Origin: Thermoguttaceae bacterium
Lineage (GTDB): Bacteria; Planctomycetota; Planctomycetia; Pirellulales; Thermoguttaceae
Direction: 5' to 3'
Assembly (NCBI GenBank): GCA_028695965.1
Contig: JAQVHZ010000015.1
Location: 1 to 42,686 of the forward strand
DNA: 42,686 nt
The notes beneath the pieces were generated by a model. That model saw nothing but the letters and a program-made list of their open reading frames with translations, did no database searches and was not told the origin of the DNA. Of the stretch, positions 34,134 to 41,663 are shown piece by piece. Numbering within the stretch: position 1 is the first letter of the stretch; every line of letters starts with the position of its first letter. Made by a program: the position numbers and the translations under genes.

Positions 34134-35003
34134 TCAATCGACTCTATCGCCTTCTTGCGGGGGGCGTATAAAAATCTTTAGATTGCGTAAAACAAGAAAC
34201 AAATCACGGGCAGACTTCGGGCGGTCATTCGGGTCTTTAGACATCATTTGTTGCAATAAAACGGCGAATTCAGGCGTAACATTTTTGTTACGGGCACGAA
34301 TCGAAGGAATGGGGTCAGAAATATGTTTTTGCAACAATTCATTTTGATTGACGCCCGTATATGTCGGACGAGAGGCAAGAATTTCAAAAAAAGTACAACC
34401 AAGACTGTACAAGTCGGCGCGACCATCAACCTGCTTACCTAAAATCTGCTCAGGGGCCATGTAGCTTGGAGTACCCTGCGGCACGCTTTTGAAGCCTAAA
34501 AGTTTGGCAATAGGATTGCCTTTAATCTGCTTCGCCAAAGCAAAGTCAATCAGCTTAACGCCTTGTTCCTCGGAAAATAAAAAGTTATCGGGCTTGACGT
34601 CGCGATGAACCCAACCGGCCTCATGGAGAATAGCCAACGCCTCTACCATTTGAGGAAGCATCTCTGGCAAGAAAACACAATAGTTCTCATATTTCCTCTG
34701 CATATGCTGTTTTATGTTAGAGGCCGGTATCCATTCCATTACGATATAGGGAGACTTGTTATGCCACCCAAACTCAAAAATATCAACAATACGTTCACTG
34801 TGAAGTTTGGAGCCAACTTTATACTCCCACTTCAACATATTCACTTGTTGACGATCACGACTTGCCGTCTGAAATAATGTCTTAATACCAACATAACGCC
34901 GAGCACGATCATCATATGCTTGCCAAGTTCGGCTTGTTTGCCCCGTATAAACGACGTTCAACAGTCGGTACTTTCCGATGTGCATTACTTGTGTCGAACT
35001 CAT
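34134..35003 (-). CDS. Serine/threonine protein kinase (Hanks type) with DFA instead of DFG
   Basis: A 289-residue protein that is only a kinase domain, without a transmembrane segment. Catalytic elements: Lys41 (VGIK), Glu60 (KWEYKV), the HRD loop His133-Arg-Asp135 in HRDVKPDN, activation loop end with SYMAPEQ (Ala183-Pro184-Glu185), and DxYSLGC. Oddities: the magnesium-binding motif reads Asp153-Phe-Ala155 rather than Asp-Phe-Gly, and the Gly-rich loop (YTGQTSRTWQAYD) keeps only one of the usual glycines. The Asp is present, so magnesium binding may persist. Targets are unknown. Chosen start is ATG 35003 with AAGGA about 8 nt upstream; a TTG frame extends to 35030. The gene is monocistronic, ending at 34063-34105. 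Confidence 0.85.
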   Translation of the reverse strand: MSSTQVMHIGKYRLLNVVYTGQTSRTWQAYDDRARRYVGIKTLFQTASRDRQQVNMLKWEYKVGSKLHSERIVDIFEFGWHNKSPYIVMEWIPASNIKQHMQRKYENYCVFLPEMLPQMVEALAILHEAGWVHRDVKPDNFLFSEEQGVKLIDFALAKQIKGNPIAKLLGFKSVPQGTPSYMAPEQILGKQVDGRADLYSLGCTFFEILASRPTYTGVNQNELLQKHISDPIPSIRARNKNVTPEFAVLLQQMMSKDPNDRPKSARDLFLVLRNLKIFIRPPQEGDRVD

Positions 35004-35105
35004 GAATGTAATCCTTATATCGTCAAGCAAACAATCACAGTCGCTCTATGTAGTTTCCCTATATTCTGTACACAAAGCCTGTTTCTAATGATCAACAATA
35101 AATAA

Positions 35106-35151
35106 ACGGCGTGTTGTTTTCTCGTTCAAAAGAACGTAAACCCCACGCCGT
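35106..35151 (-). terminator. Terminator of the fabD-fabG-acpP-fabF operon
   Basis: ACGGCGTG (35106-35113) pairs with CACGCCGT (35144-35151); inside it a small GTTC/GAAC stem can form. On the minus strand the stem is followed by TTTATTTATTG. It begins 13 nt beyond the fabF stop codon. Confidence 0.75.
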
Positions 35152-35163
35152 CATAGTATAATC

Positions 35164-36405
35164 TCAATCAACAAAGCTTGCAACAGCAACGCTCGCATTA
35201 TGTCCCCCAAATCCAAAACTATTGGAGATTGCACAATTGATTCTTTTTTCTTTTGGCGTCAACGGAGTAAAATCTAAATCAAATCCTTCGTCGGGATTTC
35301 CAAGATTCAAAGTGGGCGGCACAATGTTATCGCGAAGCGCTAAAAGTGTAAAAATTATCTCGACGCCTCCGCTCCCCCCTAAAAGATGCCCAATTGAGCT
35401 CTTCGTACTAGAGACAGATAGATTTTTAGCTGAATCTCCAAAAACTCGCTTAATTGCCTCCACTTCTGCTGCATCGCCTAAATGCGTGGCCGTTCCGTGG
35501 GCGTTAATGTAGTCGACTTCTCCTGCTGAAATTCCTGCTGACCGGAGAGCCGCTTTCATAGCCTCGCCAGCAAAGATTCCCTGGTCGTCCGGTTGAGTGA
35601 GATGCAAGGCGTCCGTCGTTACGCCATAACCGATAAACTCTCCAAGAATATCAGCCCCTCGTTTCTTGGCATGTTCTAATTCTTCAAAAACAAGAATTCC
35701 AGCGCCTTCGCCTAAGACGAACCCATCACGGTCAACGTCAAAAGGACGACTGGCTTTTTCTGGTTCGTCATTTCGCTCTGAAAGAGCGCGCATCGCTCCA
35801 AAACCAGCCAATCCCAACTTGGAAATGGCAGCTTCCGTTCCACCCGTCAAAACAATGTCAACGTCGCCGTCCCTGATTGCTTTATAGGCGTCAATCATCG
35901 CATTATTGGCGCTTGCACAGGCAGTAGCAACGCCATACGACGGGCCGTGAATACCATAGCGAATAGCCAAATGGCTGCTAGCGGCATTTAGCATAACCTT
36001 CGGAATCGTAAAAGGAGAAATACGTGAAGGTCCGCTGCTCGCAAGTTTTTCGTCCTGCCGTTCAATCTCTCTAAGTCCTCCAACTCCGCAGCCTATTATT
36101 GACGCGCAGCGAAAAGGATCTTCACGAGAAAAATCTATACCTGATTGCTCAACAGCATGAATACCAGAAACTAGTGCGAACTGTGCAAAACGTTCAATTT
36201 TTTTAACGTCTTTAGGTTCAACATAAGGAAGAGGGCTAAAATCAAGACATTGTCCTGCAATTCTAGACCGATACATCTCTATGCCGGGCATTTCAACCGG
36301 GGTTATACCGCTTTCACCCGCAAGCAATCGCTTCCAAACAACTTCCAGTTCGTTCCCCAAAGGCGTAACAAGCCCAACACCAGTAACGACAACACGTTTT
36401 TTCAT
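35164..36405 (-). CDS. fabF: Beta-ketoacyl-[acyl carrier protein] synthase II
   Basis: A 413-residue condensing enzyme of type II fatty acid synthesis. It extends acyl-ACP with malonyl-ACP. The catalytic triad is visible at the canonical numbers Cys163 (TACASANN), His303 (NAHGTATHLGD) and His340 (SIGHLLGG), with the N-terminal VVVTGVGLVTPLG typical of FabF. It is the last gene of a unit reading fabD, fabG, acpP, fabF in the minus direction and ends at the terminator 35106-35151. Two hairpins separate it from acpP. No clear ribosome binding site precedes the ATG. Confidence 0.95.
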   Translation of the reverse strand: MKKRVVVTGVGLVTPLGNELEVVWKRLLAGESGITPVEMPGIEMYRSRIAGQCLDFSPLPYVEPKDVKKIERFAQFALVSGIHAVEQSGIDFSREDPFRCASIIGCGVGGLREIERQDEKLASSGPSRISPFTIPKVMLNAASSHLAIRYGIHGPSYGVATACASANNAMIDAYKAIRDGDVDIVLTGGTEAAISKLGLAGFGAMRALSERNDEPEKASRPFDVDRDGFVLGEGAGILVFEELEHAKKRGADILGEFIGYGVTTDALHLTQPDDQGIFAGEAMKAALRSAGISAGEVDYINAHGTATHLGDAAEVEAIKRVFGDSAKNLSVSSTKSSIGHLLGGSGGVEIIFTLLALRDNIVPPTLNLGNPDEGFDLDFTPLTPKEKRINCAISNSFGFGGHNASVAVASFVD

Positions 36406-36449
36406 AGCGATAAAACGAAAGAAAAGAAGAAAAACAAAAATAAAGGGAT

Positions 36450-36524
36450 ACTCCTTCTATTTCTCAGAAGAGAAGAATAGAAGGAGTAAACACTATCGAT
36501 AAGACGCTCAAAAAACGAGCGTCT
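36450..36524 (-). other. Tandem hairpins between acpP and fabF
   Basis: Just after the acpP stop codon, AGACGCTC (36502-36509) pairs with GAGCGTCT (36517-36524). Further on, ACTCCTTCTATT (36450-36461) pairs with AATAGAAGGAGT (36476-36487). Neither has a strong T-tract following, although the first has a T-rich loop. They may stabilise the acpP message or partly terminate, so that acyl carrier protein is made in excess over FabF. This is an inference. Confidence 0.6.
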
Positions 36525-36532
36525 ATACTATT

Positions 36533-36775
36533 TTACGACAATTGCTTGAAAATCTGATCAACCACGCCGTCAACAGTAGTAAAGTTTTGGGAGCTTTCTT
36601 CATCAATGTCGATGTCGAATTCTTCTTCGAACGCAATCATCAGTTCGGCAGCGTCCAAAGAGTCTGCGCCCAAGTCGTTAGAAATGTCGCTGGAACCAGT
36701 AATGGCGTCCGCTTCACGACCAAGTTGTTCACTGATGATTTTAATAACTTTTTCTTCGACTTCAGCTCTTGTCAT
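36533..36775 (-). CDS. acpP: Acyl carrier protein
   Basis: An 80-residue acidic protein of typical ACP length. It carries growing acyl chains on a 4'-phosphopantetheine arm attached to Ser39 in the invariant DSL (GADSLDAAELMIAFEEEF). The first helix and the C-terminal DQIFKQLS are standard. AAAGGAAT lies 7 nt before the ATG. It sits between fabG and fabF; the 220-nt gap from fabG and the hairpin at 36969-36984 could permit separate transcription of acpP. Confidence 0.96.
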   Translation of the reverse strand: MTRAEVEEKVIKIISEQLGREADAITGSSDISNDLGADSLDAAELMIAFEEEFDIDIDEESSQNFTTVDGVVDQIFKQLS

Positions 36776-36968
36776 TATTTTATTCCTTTCAATGTGTCAC
36801 ACTAATTAAATAGTGTTTCTAACAAAATCCAGCGCTCGAGAAGAAAAATCTCAAAGCCCAAATATCAAAATTAAGTTTACTTTTAACACGGCAACTGCGT
36901 CAACAAGATAAACCTTTCGTGAAAAATTTACAGCGACGCTTCGCAAACTAAAAACAAAATCGTCTTTT

Positions 36969-36984
36969 GTCTTAGCGATAAGAC
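36969..36984 (-). other. Short hairpin downstream of fabG
   Basis: GTCTTA and TAAGAC pair perfectly around a GCGA loop on the plus strand (TCGC on the minus strand), 12 nt beyond the fabG stop codon. There is no direct T-tract; it may mark a processing or weak termination site in the fabG-acpP gap. Confidence 0.45.
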
Positions 36985-36996
36985 GCCTATCACAAG

Positions 36997-37746
36997 TTAG
37001 AAAATCATACCGCCGTCAACCGTAAGGATTTGTCCAGTAACATAGGAAGAATCCGGACTTGCGAAAAACAACACTGCGTTCGCAATGTCTTCCGGAACTC
37101 CAATACGTCCCATGGGAATACGATCTTTCAAAGCTTGAATATAGACGGGGTCCAAAACAGCTGTCATATCAGTGTCTATAAAACCGGGACAAATAGCGTT
37201 AGCTGTAATATTCCGGTTGGCAAGCTCTTTCGAAATGGTACGCGTGAAACCGATGACTCCTGCTTTCGAAGCAGAGTAGTTCGCTTGTCCCTTATTGCCA
37301 ATCAAGCCGCTAATACTAGAGATGTTAATGATACGTCCCCACTTGCTTTTTCGCATAGATTCGACAAAAGCTCGAGTTACATAGAACGTACCGCTTAAAT
37401 TGACGTTGATGACGTCATTCCACTCTTCGTCGGAAATGCGACGCATCAGCATATCGCGTGTAATTCCAGCATTGTTGACAAGAATGTCAATTTTACCAAA
37501 ATCAGCTAAAATAGCTTTAGCTGTTTCGTTCACAGCAGCAGAATCCGCAACGTTGCAAATATATGCTTCGGCGTTTCCACCTTCCGCAACAATTTCTGCT
37601 ACAGAAGCCGTTAGTTTTTCTTGATTAGTTCCAATGCAAGCAACAGAAGCGCCCGCTTTCGCCAACGCTTTTGCCACTCCTAATCCGATACCACGGGTAG
37701 CGCCAGTAACTACTGCGTTTTTCCCAGTTAAATCGACTTGAATCAT
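36997..37746 (-). CDS. fabG: 3-oxoacyl-[acyl carrier protein] reductase
   Basis: A 249-residue short-chain dehydrogenase that reduces 3-oxoacyl-ACP with NADPH. Motifs: the Rossmann GATRGIGLG (about 15-23), NNAG (91-94), and the catalytic residues Ser144, Tyr157 and Lys161 (NISSISG...NYSASK). The C-terminal SSYVTGQILTVDGGMIF is typical of FabG. A TTG-initiated frame runs to 37767, but ATG 37746 yields the normal FabG start (MIQVDLTGKNAVVTG). The gene is second in the fab unit, 93 nt after fabD. Confidence 0.94.
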   Translation of the reverse strand: MIQVDLTGKNAVVTGATRGIGLGVAKALAKAGASVACIGTNQEKLTASVAEIVAEGGNAEAYICNVADSAAVNETAKAILADFGKIDILVNNAGITRDMLMRRISDEEWNDVINVNLSGTFYVTRAFVESMRKSKWGRIINISSISGLIGNKGQANYSASKAGVIGFTRTISKELANRNITANAICPGFIDTDMTAVLDPVYIQALKDRIPMGRIGVPEDIANAVLFFASPDSSYVTGQILTVDGGMIF

Positions 37747-37839
37747 CTTATAAACTCTCGTTTTCAAAAAACAACCAAACCTAGTTGACTAAAACGTTGT
37801 CGCCAACATCTCTATCAAAAGATTTACTCTTTAGAGACG

Positions 37840-38736
37840 TCAATTCAACTTTGCTTTTCGATCAATTCGCTTCATTAAACCTCTCAAAACGCGACCAGGT
37901 CCAACTTCATAGAACGAATTAATTCCCTCTGACAAAAGGACTCGCATCGAGTCTTCCCAAAGGACAGAAGAAGAAATTTGACGAATCAAAATGCGCTTAA
38001 TATCGTCTGGATCCGAGTGGAATTGAGCGTCGACGCCGCTTATATATGGAACCTTTGGAGCTTTAAATTCCATCGTCTCAATAATCGGACGCATCTTTTC
38101 AACAGCGGGGTTCATGATAGACGTGTGGAAAGCTCCAGCAACAGCCAGCGGAGCGAGCTTGATAGCGCCAGCGTCGTTTGCAAGGTCAACCAATTTTTCA
38201 CACGCGCTTTGCGCTCCGGAAACGACATAGTTCTTAGGGCATAAGTAGTTGGCAATTGTCAAGACGCCAGGATCGTCAACTTTTTGACAAAGATCTCTGA
38301 CAACGTCAACATCCAAACCAATGACGCTAACCATCCCGCTCGGCGTCGCATTCGACACTTCTTGCATTGCTTGACCACGAAGCTGAACCAGTCTCAAACC
38401 GTCCTCAAAAGACATTACGCCTGCAAACACTAACGCCGTGTATTCTCCTAGGCTAAGTCCTGTTGTTGCTGAACAATTAGAAAGCGCTTCTGGATCGGAA
38501 TCCTTCAATCCTTCCAATGCAGCCAGGCTCGTCAAGAAGATTGCAGGTTGACTCTGCTCCGTTGTATCAAGTTCCTCCGGCGGTCCTTCAAAACAGACTT
38601 TTGTCAAATCGTAACCAACAACTTCATTCGCCTTCGCATACAACTCGCGAACATTCGCATTAGAGTCATAAAGTTCACGCCCCATACCAACCGTCTGAGC
38701 GCCCTGACCAGGGAACAAAATCGCAGTTTTTTCCAT
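37840..38736 (-). CDS. fabD: Malonyl CoA-acyl carrier protein transacylase
   Basis: A 298-residue enzyme that transfers malonyl from CoA to ACP. Conserved elements are FPGQGAQTVGMG at the N-terminus, nucleophile Ser95 in GLSLGEYTAL, Arg120 (QLRGQAMQ) and His204 in AGAFHTSIM, in the expected order. AAGGA lies about 6 nt before the ATG. It is the first gene of the fab unit. A palindrome (38887-38909) and the rpmF terminator lie upstream, so the fab promoter must lie within 38737-38920. Confidence 0.95.
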   Translation of the reverse strand: MEKTAILFPGQGAQTVGMGRELYDSNANVRELYAKANEVVGYDLTKVCFEGPPEELDTTEQSQPAIFLTSLAALEGLKDSDPEALSNCSATTGLSLGEYTALVFAGVMSFEDGLRLVQLRGQAMQEVSNATPSGMVSVIGLDVDVVRDLCQKVDDPGVLTIANYLCPKNYVVSGAQSACEKLVDLANDAGAIKLAPLAVAGAFHTSIMNPAVEKMRPIIETMEFKAPKVPYISGVDAQFHSDPDDIKRILIRQISSSVLWEDSMRVLLSEGINSFYEVGPGRVLRGLMKRIDRKAKLN

Positions 38737-38886
38737 TTGGCTTCCTTACAAAGAATCTAGACAGTTGCCGAAAGCAAAAACGTTATCGATCTATAGATCT
38801 TTCCTCATATTGTGAAGAAGTTTTTCTATAAAATCAAGTTATTTATCGAAAAAATAATGTTAATAATGAAAACAAATAGCCGGACA

Positions 38887-38909
38887 TGACATTTTTGCAA
38901 AAAATGTCA
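38887..38909. promoter_or_regulatory. Palindromic operator-like site A upstream of fabD
   Basis: TGACA (38887-38891) and TGTCA (38905-38909) form an inverted repeat separated by exactly 13 nt, in which T5-GC-A6 also pairs to give a 10-bp palindromic arm. A second site with the same half-sites, spacing and shared GCAAAAAATGTCA lies at 39650-39672. It could bind a dimeric regulator; none is known. Confidence 0.4.
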
Positions 38910-38922
38910 AGATTGCTAGCGC

Positions 38923-38951
38923 AAAAAAAGGGGAATCATCAACGATTCCCC
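38923..38951 (-). terminator. Strong intrinsic terminator of rpmF
   Basis: A perfect 8-bp stem, GGGGAATC (38930-38937) with GATTCCCC (38944-38951), around a 6-nt loop. On the minus strand it runs into TTTTTTT (38923-38929). It separates rpmF from the fab unit downstream. Confidence 0.9.
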
Positions 38952-39018
38952 ATTTTCCACACAAATCACCGTCAACGTCTATGTTCAAAAAACGCAACAG
39001 TACAAAACTTCACAACGA

Positions 39019-39198
39019 TCACCTATCTTGCGCAATGACTTCACGACGCATATAGTGACCGCAGTTTGTGCATACGGTGTGAGGTTGGATCATCTTATTG
39101 CAATCAGGACAAACAACCGTTTGAACGGGCTTTTTAAAATCGTGTGAACGACGGGAGCCGGTACGGGCGTTGCTTTGCCTTCTCTTCGGAACTGCCAT
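39019..39198 (-). CDS. rpmF: 50S ribosomal protein L32
   Basis: A 59-residue protein, MAVPKRRQSNARTGSRRS at the N-terminus, with a zinc ribbon of two Cys pairs (Cys30-Pro-Asp-Cys33 and Cys43-Thr-Asn-Cys46) and the usual HTVC..CG.Y order. It binds 23S rRNA in the large subunit. AGGT lies about 9 nt before ATG 39198. In many bacteria rpmF leads a plsX-fabH-fabD-fabG-acpP cluster; here rpmF keeps that position but plsX and fabH are absent and a terminator splits it from fabD. Confidence 0.95.
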   Translation of the reverse strand: MAVPKRRQSNARTGSRRSHDFKKPVQTVVCPDCNKMIQPHTVCTNCGHYMRREVIAQDR

Positions 39199-39890
39199 TT
39201 TTAAACCTACCTAAATTTATCTCGTTAAAACTCAATACCGACAGGCGCTATCGGTCATGCACATAAAATCGCCGAGTTTGTCGCTCACTCAAAATGCGAA
39301 CGCATACCGCTAATGTATTTCCACACGGCTAAACCGACGAATCGAACGACACACTTGCCCCTGCTGTAACCGTTGCCGCAGTCTCGTTCGAAAAATCTTG
39401 AGGTATGATAAACCAAAGGGGCTGTTTCGTCAACTGATGCCCCGTAGATTTCATACAACTTTTTTAACAAAAAAATGGGAGTTTAACGATCATTTCGACT
39501 ACAAAATTGGAATGATTATAAAATACAGACCAATAAATACGTCTAAAAAGGAAAAAAACGAACAATGAACCATATGCGAACCTTCGATTCTGATCAGCAA
39601 GAATCATGATCAAAAAAATCGGTCAAAGCGTCGTCTTCTTCCAACACTTTGACAATATAGCAAAAAATGTCACACCGTCAAGTTTAAAATAACAAAAATC
39701 CTTTTTTTGTCATTTTAAAATTCAAGTATGTCACTCCGCCTACTTGTTGACAACGAAAAACTAGAACGTTAAACTTTAGGACGATGTATATGGGAGATGT
39801 GTTTTTCTTCCAACGATATTTGGAATTTGGTCAATTTGACTTACAAGGTGAGTCAATAATAGTTTTAACAGGTTATTAGGGAGGATTTTC
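39199..39890. other. Long divergent intergenic region with one palindrome
   Basis: 692 nt between rpmF (minus) and the DUF6807 gene (plus). A short frame (39285-39470, minus) starts at TTG without a ribosome binding site and matches nothing known. A palindrome lies at 39650-39672. The stretch is AT-rich from about 39470 onward. No RNA gene was recognised. Confidence 0.4.
39650..39672. promoter_or_regulatory. Palindromic operator-like site B upstream of the DUF6807 gene
   Basis: TGACA (39650-39654) and TGTCA (39668-39672) separated by 13 nt, sharing GCAAAAAATGTCA with the site at 38887-38909. The first half overlaps a TTGACA-like -35 hexamer, but no matching -10 box was found. It lies about 220 nt upstream of the gene at 39891 and 450 nt upstream of rpmF. 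Confidence 0.4.
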
Positions 39891-40898
39891 ATGCAACGAC
39901 GTGACTTTTTTAAAAACGCGGGGCTGCTTGCAGCGACTGGGTTGACTGTCTCTCTCAGTTCTGAATCGTTCGGCGCTGAAGCAAAAGATTTCAACACTGT
40001 CAACTATCCTGGAAAAGTCGGCAATGCGAAACCGGGTTGGGGAGACGCACAAGTAGAACATTTCACTTCCTATTACCCTGATTTCTGCGATAAAATCCTT
40101 TGGATTCGTAAAGACAATCAGGTGATTGCTGCTTATCGTACTAATCCTAACCAAAAGTACCCCTATATCTATCCGCTTGCCGGTCCAATATCTCGAGTCT
40201 CAGTCACAAGCGAATCGGCTCAACCTTGGCCGCATCACCGTTCTGTTTTCATGGGCGCAGACAGGGTTAACGGCGCTAATTACTGGCAAGAAGGCGCTGA
40301 CCGCGGACAAATTTTTAGTTCCGATCTGAAACTGGCAAAAGCAGAAAAAGACGTCGTTGAGTTTACCGACCTCTGCATCTGGAAACATCCTAAACAAGAT
40401 CCAATTATCGAAGACTCGCGCAAGTACACCCTCACTTGGAAGAACGATGATTATTACACTCTTGATCTCGACTTTTCTATGAAAATGCTTGCTGACGTCC
40501 ACATTGAAAAGACGAACCACGGTTTTTTTGGCGTCCGGGTTGAACAGGATCTTTGTCCTCATGGCGGTGGTAATTTGGTTAGCAGTGAAGGAACCAAAGG
40601 TGAAGCCGATACTTTCGGAAAACCGGCGAAATGGATGTCCTTCTACGGGAAACGTCGCTTTAATCCTGATATTACGGAAGGCGTCGCCGTTCTTTGCCCT
40701 CCCAAAGAGCCCTTCGAAAACTGTCCGTGGTTTACTCGAGACTACGGTAACATCTCCCCGATGCCTTTCCTCTTCAACGACGCTGGATTTAGTTGGAAAA
40801 TGGGCGATGTGTTGAAGGGCGTCTACCGTATTGTAGTCTTCGCAGGAACGCCAGAAGACGTTGACCTTAACGGTCTTTGGAATGAAATCTACGGGTAA
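39891..40898 (+). CDS. Tat-exported PmoA-like protein (DUF6807)
   Basis: A 335-residue protein with a twin-arginine signal (Arg3-Arg4 in QRRDFFKNAG, then a hydrophobic stretch and ESFGAEA). The mature part carries the family pattern 'PYIYPLAGP...PWPHHRSVFMGADRVNGANYW', in which the HHRS block and following NG..YW are the most conserved part of DUF6807, the PmoA-like family. The function is unknown; in planctomycetes these proteins often sit beside exported oxidoreductases and DUF1080 proteins, suggesting a role in carbohydrate handling. GGGAGG lies 7 nt before ATG 39891, a strong ribosome binding site. It ends at the terminator 40930-41005. Confidence 0.85.
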   Translation: MQRRDFFKNAGLLAATGLTVSLSSESFGAEAKDFNTVNYPGKVGNAKPGWGDAQVEHFTSYYPDFCDKILWIRKDNQVIAAYRTNPNQKYPYIYPLAGPISRVSVTSESAQPWPHHRSVFMGADRVNGANYWQEGADRGQIFSSDLKLAKAEKDVVEFTDLCIWKHPKQDPIIEDSRKYTLTWKNDDYYTLDLDFSMKMLADVHIEKTNHGFFGVRVEQDLCPHGGGNLVSSEGTKGEADTFGKPAKWMSFYGKRRFNPDITEGVAVLCPPKEPFENCPWFTRDYGNISPMPFLFNDAGFSWKMGDVLKGVYRIVVFAGTPEDVDLNGLWNEIYG

Positions 40899-40929
40899 TC
40901 CCCCTTCTCATAGAACACACGATGTTAGC

Positions 40930-41005
40930 AACGTCAAAATTCGACGCCTTGACATGGCGCTGAGCCAGGATTTTATTGTCAACGTCGGGTTTTGACGTTT
41001 TTTAT
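40930..41005 (+). terminator. Terminator of the DUF6807 gene
   Basis: AACGTCAAAA (40930-40939) plus CGACG (40942-40946) pair with CGTCG (40983-40987) plus TTTTGACGTT (40990-40999), with a 2-nt internal loop. The stem is followed by TTTTTATTT. The loop is 36 nt long and can form a smaller hairpin. Confidence 0.7.
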
Positions 41006-41059
41006 TTCACTATGACGTCCGTATCTTTAAAATAATGCTGTTTGGAGTTCGATAAGACC

Positions 41060-41623
41060 TTGAGCAGAGATGAGAAAGTAATTCTTGGAATAGATCCTGG
41101 CTTGAACACGACAGGCTACGGAGTTCTTGACATTTCGTCCGGACGCGCCAAACTTTTAGAAGCAGGCGTCATTCGCAGCGCGGGAAAAACTCTTGCCGCT
41201 AGGATCAAAGACGTCTATGACGGCGTCGTAGAAGTCATTGAAACTTATCATCCCGACGTTCTCGCTCTTGAACAATTGTATTCTCTTTACAAGCGTCCAG
41301 AAACGGCTATTCTTATGGGACATGCGCGCGGAGCTATCTGTCTCGCGGCAGAACAAGCTGGAATAGAAGTGGTCTCCTATGCGGCAACCAAAGTCAAGAA
41401 AACAATGACAGGAGCCGGACACGCCCCGAAAGATCAAATTCAACGCGCTGTACAAATGGAATTATCTCTTCCAGTTCTCCCTGAGCCTCCAGATGTGGCA
41501 GACGCCATTGCAATTGCCTTTTGTCATTTTACAGAAGCGCGTCAAAAACAAAGGCTTGGAACAATCCTTACCCCCAACTTTACTCCTAAAAAAGCAAAGA
41601 ATGATTCTCGAAAACTAACCTGA
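41060..41623 (+). CDS. ruvC: Crossover junction endodeoxyribonuclease RuvC
   Basis: A 187-residue Holliday-junction resolvase. The four catalytic acids are Asp12 (GIDPGLNTTGYG), Glu71 (LALEQLY), Asp145 and Asp148 (DVADAIAIA), and their spacing matches E. coli RuvC (7, 66, 138, 141). The start is uncertain: TTG at 41060 follows GGAG by 12 nt and gives the normal short N-terminus, while another TTG at 41042 would add six residues without a ribosome binding site. RuvA and RuvB genes are not in the window. The gene is followed 40 nt later by a dehydrogenase gene on the same strand, probably one transcript. Confidence 0.93.
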   Translation: MSRDEKVILGIDPGLNTTGYGVLDISSGRAKLLEAGVIRSAGKTLAARIKDVYDGVVEVIETYHPDVLALEQLYSLYKRPETAILMGHARGAICLAAEQAGIEVVSYAATKVKKTMTGAGHAPKDQIQRAVQMELSLPVLPEPPDVADAIAIAFCHFTEARQKQRLGTILTPNFTPKKAKNDSRKLT

Positions 41624-41663
41624 TTACTAAAAACAAATTTATAACTCCCAAGCAAAACAATAA

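Noticed and set aside
36976-37746. Upstream extension of fabG to 37767
   Set aside because: It begins with TTG, adds seven residues and lacks a better ribosome binding site than ATG 37746.
39285-39470. 61-codon minus-strand frame upstream of rpmF
   Set aside because: TTG start without ribosome binding site and no family recognised; possible but unsupported.
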